Position numbers and translations under genes: made by a program
Shown: positions 24,801 through 36,740 of the stretch, in pieces
Layout of the letters: the number at the start of each line of letters is the position of its first letter
Position numbering within the stretch: position 1 is the first letter of the stretch
Origin: Berberis thunbergii
Taxonomy: Eukaryota; Streptophyta; Magnoliopsida; Ranunculales; Berberidaceae
Assembly: GCA_003290165.1 (NCBI GenBank)
Contig: QNQO01000526.1
Span: 434,001 to 498,000 of the forward strand
Direction: 5' to 3'
DNA: 64,000 nt
The notes under the pieces: model-generated
What the model saw: only the letters and a program-made list of their open reading frames with translations
Database searches by the model: none
Told to the model about the DNA's origin: nothing

Positions 24801-25289
24801 TATTGCCCGAAGCCTAATCCAAATAGAACATGCAACGAGCCTAGGAAGTGGCAGCTTAGTCAAAGTTCAAACAGCCTGGTAAAGAAAGCTCGCCATAGAT
24901 CATGGTCCTTGTGCAGACCATGATCACTGGACATTATTGCTCTAACACCCCACCTGCAAATGCTTGACGGAAATAAATACCATAGTACAATCAACACTTG
25001 TATTACCTGATGCACGCTTGATGGGTCGTCGTACTCTCAAGAGCAATGTCTGAGAAAAATCACCAACGGAAGGAAAGTCAAGACCAGAGCCATGACCCAA
25101 CACTTAAGAAAGACAAAAGAGGTCAACAAAAAGGAATGCAAAGTTCCAAAATCAAGCATGTGAGCAACAGACTAGCACATAGCACATAATATAATCTAGT
25201 TATAGAGAACACAGGTACAAAAGATACTTGTTCAATACTCTTTAAATTTATTCAAAAGTTACAACTATTTTAGAGAGCTTGCTCCGGAT

Positions 25290-26528
25290 GCCCAAGAGCC
25301 ACTTACATCAGAAGGGACTGCGGTAGTGGCCCAAGCCTCAGCCTCCTGAACTTAACGATGCCCGCCAGCCAAATCAAATTCAAACTCAAAGCGCAAAGTA
25401 ACCAATTCAAACTTGTGAAACTACGCCTTACCCACTTAAGAGGCCCAACCTATAGAGCACATCCAAGTATGACTTGCAAAGCTCTACAAAAGGTCCCTCT
25501 ACATCATGAACTATGCTACAAGCGTCAGGATGTAGATCACTCTTAGCAAACGACCACAAAAAACCTTTGAGAGACACCGACTCAGCAAACTTCTCATAAG
25601 AAATATTGGCCAGACACTCAGCATCGGGCTCTAGGGGCGGGAGAGAAGATTTGCTCCTCAAGGTAGCAGGCTAAGCACACTACTTTGCAGCCACCACTTC
25701 CTTGTCTAACAGGATTGGCTTAGAGGAAAAACCAACTTTATCGCCAACCTACCTTTTTCGAAGACAACTGATAAGCGACATGGTCGCCACCAATTCAGTT
25801 TGCTTCAATGGCTCGGTCTTATGAACCTCCTCTTTTTGGAATAGGCACTATTAGTCTCCCTTGGAGGCACCTAGGAACAACAGGGCTTACATGGAAGTGC
25901 CAAAATAATCCACTCCACACGACGTTGTCTATGGCCATGACCTCATCAACAACAACCAAGGGAAGCTCATTAAACGATCTCCTCACAAACTTTTCCTCTT
26001 CAGTAGGAGTTGGAGCCACAAATTTACCTGTATGGAAAGGCGAGACAACATGTAAATTTCTATAAAAGCACATGGAAAATTAATAGAAGCACCACTCACA
26101 AAGATCGAATTTGAAGTGCCTAACAAGAGGCCACCCGTCCACCTTGAAGTACGAGGAATTAGAAGAAGCCAAAAAGTAATTTTTTTACCAATACTCAAAG
26201 TCAACCGATAAGGAACCCAAACACTCAACCAACAGACTCTATGGGTGTTAAGACGAGGAGAAGTCGGCAAATGCAATATCCACGGAGTCAGCAAATGGCT
26301 AGAAAGCTTGGCCTTGACAAGGACAACAATCAAACCCCTGAACTCGTCAGGTGCCATTTGAGTGGGAGGAATATGAAGGTGTTCAAGAAATGCTAGATAT
26401 TCTCCAAAACTAGAAAATGAAGCCCTGCTTGGAACATGCCTTTGTGCAAGGCAATGAACCCTTGCGGAGGCGTCAACGGATTGTGAGTAGCACTCAATGG
26501 ACAATCTGTAAATCTTCAGGAACCCCAT
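25290..26528 (-). CDS. Antisense ORF region of the Tat element
   Basis: The longest open frame is 26528-25983 (181 residues), opposite to gag-pol. It starts MGFLKIYRLS and has SFGEYLAFLEHLHIPPTQMAPDEFRGLIVVL, which resembles the plant transposon-protein domain found in extra ORFs of Tat elements (the putative gypsy-type transposon family, PF04195-like). Two more minus-strand open stretches (26073-25819 and 25661-25428) probably belong to the same broken gene. Additional antisense ORFs between pol and the 3' LTR are an established feature of some Tat elements; their function is unknown. The minus-strand assignment rests on frame length and resemblance only. Confidence 0.55.
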
Positions 26529-26928
26529 AATCCTCGCGAAACTTATCTAGATTGGGCCCCTTCTGTCCCCGTAAAAAGTATGGCAAGCATAAAACTTGTT
26601 CTGTCCGGGGGTTAGTTTGATGTTATCCACCATGAATAGAAAGTTTTTACTTTTAGAAAAGAAAACAAAGATTTGCAACCAAAAACACAGAGAAAATAAA
26701 GGACGCAGATGAGATGCAAGGTGAAAAGACTACCTCTCATAAAAGTGGCGGCTTATATAAGCACCGGATAGTCACATCCCCTCTCCTTACTGAATGGCCA
26801 CGAACTAATTTAATGATGTGTGCCATTTGAAATGATGTTTCAAGTTCAGTCCTCACAAATGTACAAAGTCTATCAAAACGATTTAGTGGACTGATGAGAT
26901 GGCCCATTAATTCGGAGAGAGCAGCTGA

Positions 26929-27608
26929 TGATACACCAAATCGTCCTCTAATCAGTACCGTACATGTGTTATGATAATCTCGTCAACAGAATGAAGCAGA
27001 CCCGATTGCACACACTATCCAGCGAGGCCCAAATAAAAAAAGCCCATGATTGGCAGAATCCAGACAATCGGGTCTGAGTTGCAATGAGCTAGTAAGCCCA
27101 CACATCATGCAGTCAGGCCCAATAATCATAAGTCCTTTAAGGCAAGTATCTGAGAGATCAACCCAATATAGGCAAGCCAACAACATATTGGATCCCACTA
27201 GGAAACATATATTAAAGTATAAGTCGGGCAAGGAAACTTCCTTGCATGGACAACGCTCTGAAAGGGAAATCTCTCTCGCAGATCTAGGAGCACAAGTCGT
27301 GTAGGAAAATTATCCCATATGGATAGCTCCCAATCAGGAAAGGATCTCCACAACAAGATCACTTTTCCTAAACTACGTTACCAAAGGCCTAGCCGAACAA
27401 GGACACCTTCATTATAAAAAGAAGATAAGGTCGATGAACTCGAGGTACGAAATATAACTAAGTTTACAGTTTTAAGCCTCTCATAAGCCTTATCTAACTT
27501 ATGCATTAGATTGCCACCAGCCACCACACGGTGGTCCTTGGCTCATGTTTGCTACCTATGAAGGTTTAGGTAAGCAGCGAGGAAGGAGAGTAGAAATCAA
27601 CTACATCA
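26929..27608 (+). repeat. 3' LTR of the first Tat element
   Basis: Starts TGATACACCAAA after a purine-rich GGAGAGAGCAGC and ends CTACATCA. Partner of 21631-22309. Confidence 0.9.
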
Positions 27609-28100
27609 ATAGTAATTCATCAAGTTGAACTTTCATCTCCTCAAATTGTTTAGGTATAAGCCTGTACACTAATTTCGATATCAATGCAATACCCGGAGCA
27701 AAGTCAATCCTAAACTCAACCTTGTGGAGAGGAGGAAAAACGGGAATCTCTCGAAAGAACATCAAGGAACTCGCACACAACCTAGACAAAATTGTTTTAG
27801 GGACTAGAATTCTCAATAGAGCCAAGAAAACTCAACATCATAGAACCAAAATGGACTCACAAGCCAATACATGAGGCGAAGAATCAGGTGGCGCTAACAC
27901 CATCCTATGCATGCAATCAATGAGCACCGGATGACTGGAAATCCAATCCATACCTAGAATCAAATGATAACTCTTAAAGCTTAGGACAATAAATTCAAAC
28001 ATGAAGGTGTGCCCCAGTAAAGAAAACTCAAAATGGGGACAATACTCCCACAAACAAATCGAACTGCCCAAAGGGGGCTCAACACACTAGGGTTCTAGTT
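27609..28100 (-). mobile_element. Tekay-like Gypsy: reverse transcriptase start and protease
   Basis: Minus strand: protease part with HLILGMDWISSHPVLIDC (28071-27838), then the RT entry FREIPVFPPLHKVEFRIDFAPG.ALISK and QFEEMKVQLDELL (27825-27610). The RT continues at 21625 beyond the nested Tat element. Confidence 0.88.
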
Positions 28101-28359
28101 ACGACACTAACTGTAGATGGTCCATAACAAATAACTATCTAGAAATAAAATACCTAGATGCTTCCATATCGAATAGAGCCCTTAACTGGGAAAACATCGA
28201 ATGCAAAAAAACTGGCGCACAACACATCAAGAGTGCACATAACAAAAGCTAACATGAGATTTTCCCTACGTATAATGCATATGACACATATCCTACTTTA
28301 TTTAGCATACACAACTATGTAATAGACAAAAACAACAACGTACCGGGACTAACAGGCGG

Positions 28360-29608
28360 TGCTGGGATGGGTGCATTCTGACCAGCTCTAGGTGCAGGTG
28401 CTAACTGTCTTTGAGGTGCTCTCTATTGTGCTGATACACCCCTATGACAAGGACATGCTCAGGAAAGATGCCCTGGCTACCCACAAGTGTAAAAATGGTT
28501 TGTTCATGTTGATCTACTTGACCGCCGAGACAATCACAGGCTAAGTGTCCATCCTGTCCATAAGTGAAACAACCTCTTGTAGGTCTTGTCTAACCACCCT
28601 TGTAGGCTATCTCTGTTACTGCTGTTGTCACTGATCCCCTCGAGGACACTTGTCATCTCTTCAGTTTCTGCCAGCCTAACTGGTCCACCTCTACCTGAGT
28701 TTTTATGCTGAACAACAACACGGTTTGGCTGCTATGCTTGATCAAATGAGTCTTCCTCAACCACACCTAAGACTACATTTAGTACCTGTACCTCTGGTCC
28801 ATCGAGCTAAAGTCTTTCTCCTAAACTTAGCATCAACTGGCTCCTAACTAAAATGAGCATCTACTAATGTCTCAAAAGGACAATCAACCATCACCATCAA
28901 TTGTCTATTCAAAAACAGTTTCAGACTACTCAAGAATTTCATGTTCTTCTTCTATGTAGTATCTATGAAACAAGTGGCAAAACGGCTCAACTGTGTAAAC
29001 TCAGCCAAGTATTCTGATACAGTTTTTGATCCCTATTGCAGGTGTAGAAATTTGTCCATTATCTCAGCTCTGGAAAAATCAGGAATAAAATGGCGCTCAA
29101 ACACCTCACAAAATGTATCCTAATGCGTCTCTAACACATCTTAACTCTACCTCATGCAATCCCACCAATATGTAACCTTTCAGTCAAACTAGAGACTGCT
29201 AATTTGGTACACTGTTGAGGCGTCAACACCATCCTCTCAAATATGAGCTCTACTTTACGGATCCACTAATCCGCAACTAGTGAATTTCCAGTACCATCAA
29301 ATCTTTACTACCCAAGTTAATGAAATTCTTGTTGCAACAAGTAAATGGATGAACTGACTAATTTCCCTGTCTCACATTATGTGCCCACTATGTCATCATT
29401 TCCATGAAAGCTTAAGAAGCATCGCTTCCAGCAGTGCGTAATCCCTTTCCCTGGTTCTCTTACCACACACCATCACCATACTCTTTCTTTGCAAAAGAAA
29501 ACATACATTTCATTGCATCAAATAACAAAACAAAATTCCTAACCCCTCTACTCTACTCACTCAAGAAAATGCCATATGGTGATGTTTTATGTGAATCAGT
29601 AAACAATG
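28360..29608 (-). mobile_element. Tekay-like Gypsy gag remnant
   Basis: Minus strand: a zinc-knuckle-like C-x2-C..H pattern near 28500-28430 (reads FYTCG.PGH..ACPC), followed by a Pro/Ala-rich linker ending APPVSPGT. Upstream, to 29.6 kb, is degenerate gag. Stops are frequent and no intact frame remains. Confidence 0.65.
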
Positions 29609-29623
29609 GCTATGATACCAAGT
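29609..29623 (-). other. Primer-binding site of the Tekay-like element
   Basis: The minus strand reads TTGGTATCATAGCC, one change from the TGGTATCAGAGCC site complementary to initiator methionine tRNA that plant chromoviruses use. It marks the border between gag leader and 5' LTR. Confidence 0.8.
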
Positions 29624-31227
29624 TGTCAAGCTCCAACTCGCCACAGAACCCGTAGTATGCCAATGCGTGATATAAATCCATAACCAGGTTTTGGATTGTA
29701 ATCAGACACAACATCATAATATAACACATTCTTGAAACTATGTACAAAAAAATAAATCCAATCACGATAAATTTAAACAAAATTAAAAGTATTCGTCCAC
29801 CCTTGCATCAAAACAACAAGAACAATATAAACAATCATCCAATATTTATCAGAGTATATAAGTACAAGGGAAATACTACAACTATTACAAAATAACCGCA
29901 CTGGGTGGACAAGACTAAACAACAAAAAATCAGTCAACAACCTGAGATTGAGCCTAAGTAGCATGATTAGCAGGTACAACAACATATCCTGCATTCAAAT
30001 AGGAGCACTCTCCTTACGGGGTTAGTAAAACACAAAATTAGTTGGTGCAATTGAACTAAATACAATTATCAATACAACATGTAGTAGGAAACCATGCCAC
30101 CCAATAATGAATATTTGAGTAATCCTAGATGCATGATTCATAGAATAAATAAGCGGTGTCCCTATACAAATTTCTAAATTCTCGAGTTGCATTGTGTCCC
30201 TAAGGATTTCGTTTCTAAAGTTCATGCACCAAACTACAAGGTATTCAATGCTAAACAGTCACTACAAGTTTACAAATCTATTTCCATAACCTATCACAAC
30301 TACGATACATGATACAAGATGTGCTAGCCATTTCAGGTGATTAATACATAGTCAGTATCCTAAACTTGCAAAGCCTCCTAAGTATAGCAATCAAGGCAAA
30401 AACCATAATAAAACTCTATGTAAGTGTCTCATATCATGGGTATCCACATACCCTACAATTTGTCTCATCCAGACACATCCCATTACGTGTGTTGATACCA
30501 CTTCGGGCTTTGCTTGTATCCCATTGGGATGCCATCTGCCAGGATACAAACTCGAAAGTCCCAAACGACTATCCTAACACAACCGACCTAACACAAATAA
30601 AATCAAACTCAAGTGCGTCAGGAAGGAAAGCGTGTAGTCTTGAAAAAGTCCTCCGTGACCCATCCTACTTCATTATCTAGACACAAGTGAGTGCAGGAGC
30701 TCACCGCACCTCAGTGAACATGTCACCTATGATAGGGACGACACATTAAAGCCAAGTACACACAAAGGCCACATACAAACAACGGAACCAAGTCCAGGCC
30801 TTGGCGAATCACATGCATGAAAAAGTGCTACCACATTGTCCGTTGGTGCGAGTTAACTCAAAGCACCACCAAGTTCATGATGCGAGCAAGCTCCAAAACA
30901 TCGGCTCAACATGCATTATAGTAGAGTGAAAACTCTTACACTAATCTAAGCATGATGTGTACCAACTATCAACTAGAGAATCCTCACAAGTCCATCACTA
31001 CACTCAAGTCCCACACATGACACAAATCACACCAGTCAAGTCAAGTCCCTCAAGTGGAACAAAAACACGGGTTCAACACTCGACATTCTTTTGTAAAACA
31101 CACAAATTGATGTTACAATGGTAAACTGGATAGCCTGAAATGTCGATACTAAATGCATGTAACTTCCAAACCATAAGTCATATGTGAGAAACCAGAATAA
31201 TCTGAAAACTACACTCAAATATGGAAT
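29624..31227 (-). repeat. Probable 5' LTR of the minus-strand Tekay-like element
   Basis: This lies immediately upstream (minus strand) of the primer-binding site and ends where a Tat LTR begins. No coding signal is visible. I could not align it convincingly with the proposed 3' LTR at 14.9-16.0 kb, so the right edge is inferred. Confidence 0.4.
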
Positions 31228-32838
31228 TGATGAGACATCAAACAGTCACTCGGCCATCACAATCATACATGTGGCATGGGATAACCCTAGTAGGTAAAAA
31301 GGCCTCAGCGCGACCCAAACGGACCAATGCTCAAACTATTTTTCAGCCCATAAGTCAGGAGCCCAGACCCAAGATACGCTAGCCTAAGAAGCACGGATAT
31401 TTAGGCCTTCGCTTAGGACAATAAATCCCAAACACGAATCTCAAAGTTTTCACAGGTCCGAGATCCACTCGCACGAAATCAACTCCCAGCTCAATTAAGC
31501 ATTGGGTCCTTAATAGATCCAAGTGCCGAAGAGACTCAATCATGCACAGGTGAGATCTTACGAAATCTTCTCCCTCCATCACACCCTCGATCATAGACAT
31601 AGTTGGGAGGAACACTCTCTATAAAAGATGGTGAAATAAGAAAGAAAGGTACATAGACACATTGCAATTTACATACAATTTTCACTCTTCCTTGCATAGA
31701 TATCTGACTTAAGCATCAGAGTGCCTTTCGCCACCACAACGGTGGTCTCTGGCTTAACCATTGTTCCATTTTACAGGTTCAAGATCAACAAGGATAGATA
31801 TGAACACATCTATTTGGTGCCATCCGTGGAGAAAGACGATAAGTTTTCTGTGAAACAAACATACAAAGTTCTTTCTAGCTAAGCAGAGCATCGAGAAATG
31901 GTTACCAACACCAGATCTTGAGTATTCAATGATGATGTCGATCCAGACAAAGCTCTGGCCAGTAAAGCCCAGCCATAGGGTCGAATCTATCCGATCGAGG
32001 AAGCTAAAAAACCACAAGATTCAGCCACGGAGACGACCATGTCCCTTGACATGAGTCTGATCCTACTCCACCTAGATCACTTATCAAGGATGGTATAAAT
32101 GATGACTAGAGAGCGACAACAGTGATTTGAGGCGGTTCGAGATCCGAGAAGATCTCAGATCCAAGAGCATGGCTAGGAGGGCAAACCCTCACCCCTAGTG
32201 CAAAAGAACGAAGAGCTTGTCGAAAAGGAGGCCCAGGAAGAGTAGATTATCATGGGAACCATACCTTGAGGACAAACAAAACCATGGTCGAGAACCCGCT
32301 CCGACTAGGGGCGTCTGACTCTGATGTCCTGTATGATCTCATTTTCCCTCTATTCTTGAAGGAGATCATGAGTGCACCTCTTCTGAAGAAGTTTGTCCCA
32401 CTAAAGCTTGAGTTCTACGATGGAACATCAGATTCATTACATCATCTTCGCAATTACCACCACGTGATGGCATTTAAAGAAAGTTCAAAAACCATCCAAT
32501 ACACAAATTTTCCCACCAACCTAAAAAAGGTTGCGCTGACTTGGATCCACAGCCTCCAACCTCGGTCTATAGGGTCATTCCAGGTCCTTGTGAAGGAATT
32601 TATTACTAGGTTTGTCAGGAGCCAATGGATCAAAAAAGGGCCCCACTATCTACTAAACTTCAAGAAAAAGCATGGCGAAACCCTTAAGGAGTGTGTCACA
32701 AGTTTCAATGACAAACTGACATTGATCGACGATTACAGTTATGACACAACAGTCACATCTTTCTCCTTCGGCATTCAAGGAGGTCAACTTTACAACTACC
32801 TCACCTTAGAGCCACTAGCGGATATGGTGGGTCTCTAG
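31228..32838 (+). mobile_element. Second Tat element: 5' LTR, primer site and gag
   Basis: LTR about 31228-31811 (starts TGATGAGACATC, shares GCATCAGAGTGCC and ACAACGGTGGTC with the other Tat LTRs). It is followed by TTTGGTGCCATCCGTGGAGA, a primer-binding site one step from canonical. gag begins at 31895 (MVTNTRS). It is broken early but has an open stretch at 32266-32838 with the whole gag domain: APLLKKFVPLKLEFYDGTSD, then TLKKCV-like, FNDKLTL and a C-terminal YLTLEPLADM. Plus-strand sequence stops abruptly at 32838, where an inverted pol segment starts. Confidence 0.85.
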
Positions 32839-32840
32839 CT

Positions 32841-35400
32841 TATCTGTTGGGAGGACTCCATCTTTTATGTAGTTGATCAGGGGCTCATTTCAGCTGGTCT
32901 TCATACTTGTGGAGAAGGTTTCGTGGATCCATTCTTCCTCTAGGGTCAACTTATCCTAGAACTCTATGAGTGTGTTGGAGTCGTTATGTGCGAAAGAGGT
33001 CATTCCAGCTAGGTCATCGACTTCCTGGTTATCTGCCTTAGAGCGGCGGAGTAGTATTCTCTTGAACCAACTTTTGGCATTGATTACTTTCCCACAATAG
33101 GCCATCATTCAGGGTTCTTTAATATCAAATTCACCGTTCACCTGATAGACCACCAATTGGGAGTCGTTGAACACTGTGATTTCTTCTATTCTGATTCTGC
33201 TGGTTAGCTTTAGCCTAAATATGTGGCCTTCATACTCCGCTTCGTTAATTGAAGCGTGGAAGCCAGATTTGATAGCCTTTCTGAGGGTTACTCCTTCAAG
33301 GGTGTAAAGGATGATCCCCCGTTCCACAACCCTTCACGTTGGATGACCCATCCCATCGTAAGATCCATTAATGTGGGCGTGGCTCGGGTTCACGTCTCCT
33401 TGCTAGTATTTCAATCTCGATTTCCTGTCCTAGTGAACTCGACGACGAAGTCTATCAGTGCTTGCACCTTTATGGTCATTCTCGGAGCGTAGTGGATGCT
33501 AAACTGTTTCAGCTTCAATGACCATAGTGGTACTCGGTCAGTTATTGAGTGACCATATTTGACCATTCTTCCTGATAGCTCTGGCTTGTATAATACTGAC
33601 CATAGTGGTACTCAGTCAGTTATTGAGTGAGCTTGGAAGTAGGGCCTTAGTTTTTTGGATGAAGTCACCAGGGCTATGGCCAATATTTCCATATTAGGGT
33701 AGTTAGCCTCTACCCCTGAATTTTGCTGATGTAGTAGACGGGTTTTTATTTCCATTTATTTTCCCGAACCAAAGCTTAGCTGACAACATGCTCTGAGACT
33801 GAAAGGTATAAGTAGAGCGTCTCACTCAAAATAGGTTTCAAGAACATTTTTATGCTTCCCATGTATGTTTTCAGATCTTTAAAGGCATATTCGCGTTGTT
33901 ATCCCCATTGGAATTGTTTTATTTTTCTTTAGGATTTTAAAGAAATGGAGGCATTTTTTTGAAGATTTGGAGATGAATCAATTTAGGGCTGCCACCAGTC
34001 TGGCTCTGAACTTCTTTAATGTTTATGGTTGTCGAGAAGAGCTTGAATCTGTTTTGGATCAGCCTCTATCCCCGTTCAATTGACTATGTAGCCTAGGAAG
34101 TTTCCTTATTGCAGCTCAAAAGTGCATTTATGTGGGTTGAGATTCATTTGGTACTTCCTGAGTTGGGAAAACGCTCCTTGGAGATCCACCAGGTGAACGG
34201 TACTATGGAGGCTAGCTTGTCATCAATTTATACTTCCATGGTCTTTTTTATTTGTCCTTTGAACACTTGGTTCACCAGACGTTGGTACGTTCCCCAGCAA
34301 TGTTAAGTCCGAATGGCATTACCCGATAGAAGTTTGTACCTCTTTCGATTATGAAGGAGGTTTTTTCCTAATTTGATGGGTCATACTGATATGATTATAG
34401 CCAAAATATGCATCCATGAAGCTATGTAAGCTGTGTCCAGATGTCGCGTCCATGATCTGGTCAATACGGAACAGTAGAAAGTTGTCTTTTTGGTAGGCTT
34501 TATTAAGGTCAGTGCAGTCCATGCCCTCCACTTCCATTTTTCGTTCTCACCAAGACCATTTTTGCCAGCCATTTCGGGCAGTGAAACTCCATTATTATGC
34601 CATCTTTGCACCTCTTCATTAATGGCCTAGTTGGGCTCGGGCACCACCGACCTTCTTTTCTGCCAAACTCGTTTCAAGTCAAGATTGACTACCAATCGGT
34701 GTGTGATTATTGTGGGTTTGATCCCCACCATGTCTTTCATTGTCTGGGCGAAGACGTCCTAGTTCTCTTTTAAGAGCGCAACTAGCTGATCTGCCAGGGC
34801 ACTGTTGAGATTATAACCTATTTGGACTGCTTTCATGTTAGCTGGCTATTCAAATATATTGTGAAGGTTTCTTTTGGTGGCCCAACATTTGGCCTTCCGC
34901 TCGAGCTAGAAGGAGGTTCAATGTCTGAAGGTGAAGGTGGGTTCTCTATCTGATTTGGAGTATCCTCATCCAAATCATGTTGTTCGGGCCTCTTTGCTCA
35001 ATTCTTTGGTTGCCTGGCTATGACATATTGACATTCCAGAGCGATAGTTTGGTCTCCTCTAATCATTTCTACCTCGTCGTCAGAACGTTATTTGAGGCAT
35101 TGGGGTTGGGTGGAGATGACTACCTCCATGTGGTGTAACCAAGGTCGGCCCAAAATTACATTGTATTTGGAGTAGGTGTCCACGACTGAAAACTCTTTCA
35201 TAGGGATCATTTGTAGCTTTGGCTGCCCTGTAACTACCGGCAGTGTGATTATACTAATCGGGTAGTAGCTTTCTCCATTGGATTCAAACATGGCTTGATT
35301 TGAAGGCATCAACTATTTTTCTGTCAGATGCATTTTCAGGAATGCGTCTACAAATAGTATGTTGACATTTGTAGCAATTGGGAAGGCTACAAGGTTTGAT
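32841..35400 (-). mobile_element. Inverted Tat pol segment (protease, RT, RNase H)
   Basis: Minus strand, right to left. Protease remnant at 35400-35090 has VNILFVDAF, then TYSKYNVILGRPWLHHMEVV; the D-T-G triad is lost. RT at about 34720-34349 has DLNKAYQKDNF, FRIDQIMDATSGH and SFMDAYFGYNHI. RNase H at 33327-33109 has NEAEYEGHIFRL, then FNDSQLVVYQVNGEFD. The linker towards integrase ends near 32845 (SNTLIEF, then PLINYIKDGVLPTDK). No integrase is present. It directly abuts the plus-strand gag at 32838. Confidence 0.88.
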
Positions 35401-35559
35401 ATTTTTTTTGTAATTGGCTAAGTATCAATTTAAGTCATTATACTTTTGGTTTTAAAGTGGGTAAAACCATAACATACCCCTGTTTAGTTTGTAAATCAAA
35501 TTTTTTTTTACAAATAATAAAGGTTTGGCATCCCATAGCTTCCCTTCCCTCTCGTTTAT

Positions 35560-36740
35560 AAAATAAACAGAATTTTAAAAAAATTAGAGGCCAATACGGG
35601 TGCAATATGAGATTCCAAGGATTTGAGTGACCAAATGAATAGATTTTTACTTCCAACTACTTGGGCATGATTAGAAACATAAATTAAATGCAACTAATTT
35701 GATAAAGCAAATAAGTGTTGTTGTACTTAACAAAAAGGAAAAACTCGTTATGACGTTGTAGATCAATCGCAGGCTAATTTGGGGTGCAATTCCAAGGATT
35801 TGAGTGACCTAATGAACATATTTTGATTTCTAATAACTTGGGTATGTTTAGAATGTCAAATGCAACAAATTTTACTAAACAAAAAAGATTTGTAGTGATT
35901 CACAAAAAGGGAAAACTCGTTCAAACATAGTAGGCTCAATTGGAGCCCAATTTTGGTGCAATACGACATTTGAAGGATTTGTGTGACCAAATGAACATAT
36001 TTTAATTTTTTACCATTTGGTTATGTTTAGAATGATAAATGCAACAAGTTTGACTTTGCAAAAATGTTTAGTAGTGCTTTACAAAAAAGGAAAGCACGTT
36101 ATAATGTCGTATACTCAATTGGAGGCCAATTTGAGTGCAATATGAAATTCCAAGGTTTGAGTGACAAAATGAGCATATTTGACTTCTAACCACTAGGGTA
36201 TGTTCAAAATGGCAAATGCAACAAGTTTGATCTCAGCAAACAAATTTGGTAGTCCTTCATAAAGAGGGAAAGCTTTTTCTAACGTTGTAATCTCAATTTG
36301 AGGCCAATACTAGTGCAATCCGAGATTCAAAGGGTTTGAGTGACCAAATGAACATATTTTGACTTCTAACCACTTGGGTATGTTGAGAATGACAAATGCA
36401 AAAATTTTAATTAAGCAAAAACGTGTGATTGTGTTTAACAAATAGGGAAAGCTCGTTCTAACGTTGTAGAATAATTGGATGCCAGTTTGTGTGCAATCCA
36501 AAATTTCAAGGATCTGGGTGCCCAACTAAACATATTTTGGCTTCTAACTACTTGGGTATGTTTAGAATGACAAATGCAACAAATTTGACTCAGCCAAAAA
36601 GTGTGGTTGTGTTAAACAAAAAGAAAAAACTTGTTCTGACGTTGTAAATTAAAATTTGAGTTCAACTCAAGTGCAATACGAGATTCCAAGGATTTGAGTG
36701 ACTAAATGAACATATTTTGACTTCGAACCACTTGGGTAAG
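35560..36740 (+). repeat. Satellite array, period about 178 bp
   Basis: The phrase GATTTGAGTGACCAAATGAACATATTTTGACTTCTAACCACTTGGGTATG recurs (with changes) at about 35624, 35801, 35980, 36158, 36337, 36515 and 36695, spacings of 177-180 bases. Each unit also carries AATGCAACAAGTTTGAC, CTCGTT-TAACGTTGTA and GAGGCCAAT-TGAGTGCAAT. The last unit stops exactly at the TG of the Tat LTR at 36741. The left edge fades near 35500. Confidence 0.93.

Larger units (their letters stand above)
21631..27608 (+). mobile_element. Tat-type Ty3/Gypsy element, complete with both LTRs
   Basis: LTRs 21631-22309 and 26929-27608 (about 680 bp each) are homologous throughout but visibly diverged, so this is not a recent insertion. 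The left LTR is followed by GTTTGGCGCTATCCATGGGGA, the Tat/Ogre-type primer-binding site (canonical TTTGGCGCCGTCCGTGGGGA). The order inside is gag (22388-22990), protease (23040-23440), reverse transcriptase (23715-24135), minisatellite (24275-24800) and an antisense ORF region (25290-26528). RNase H and integrase are missing. The element interrupts the reverse transcriptase of the minus-strand Tekay-like element: codons for QLDELL stop at 27610 and GFIR resumes at 21618. Imperfect target duplications (ATAGCTAA left, ATAGTAA right) flank it. Confidence 0.93.

Noticed and set aside
24342..24882. Open frames of 77 and 130 residues
   Set aside because: Translation of the minisatellite unit (SDTSQDDH-like repeats), not a protein gene.
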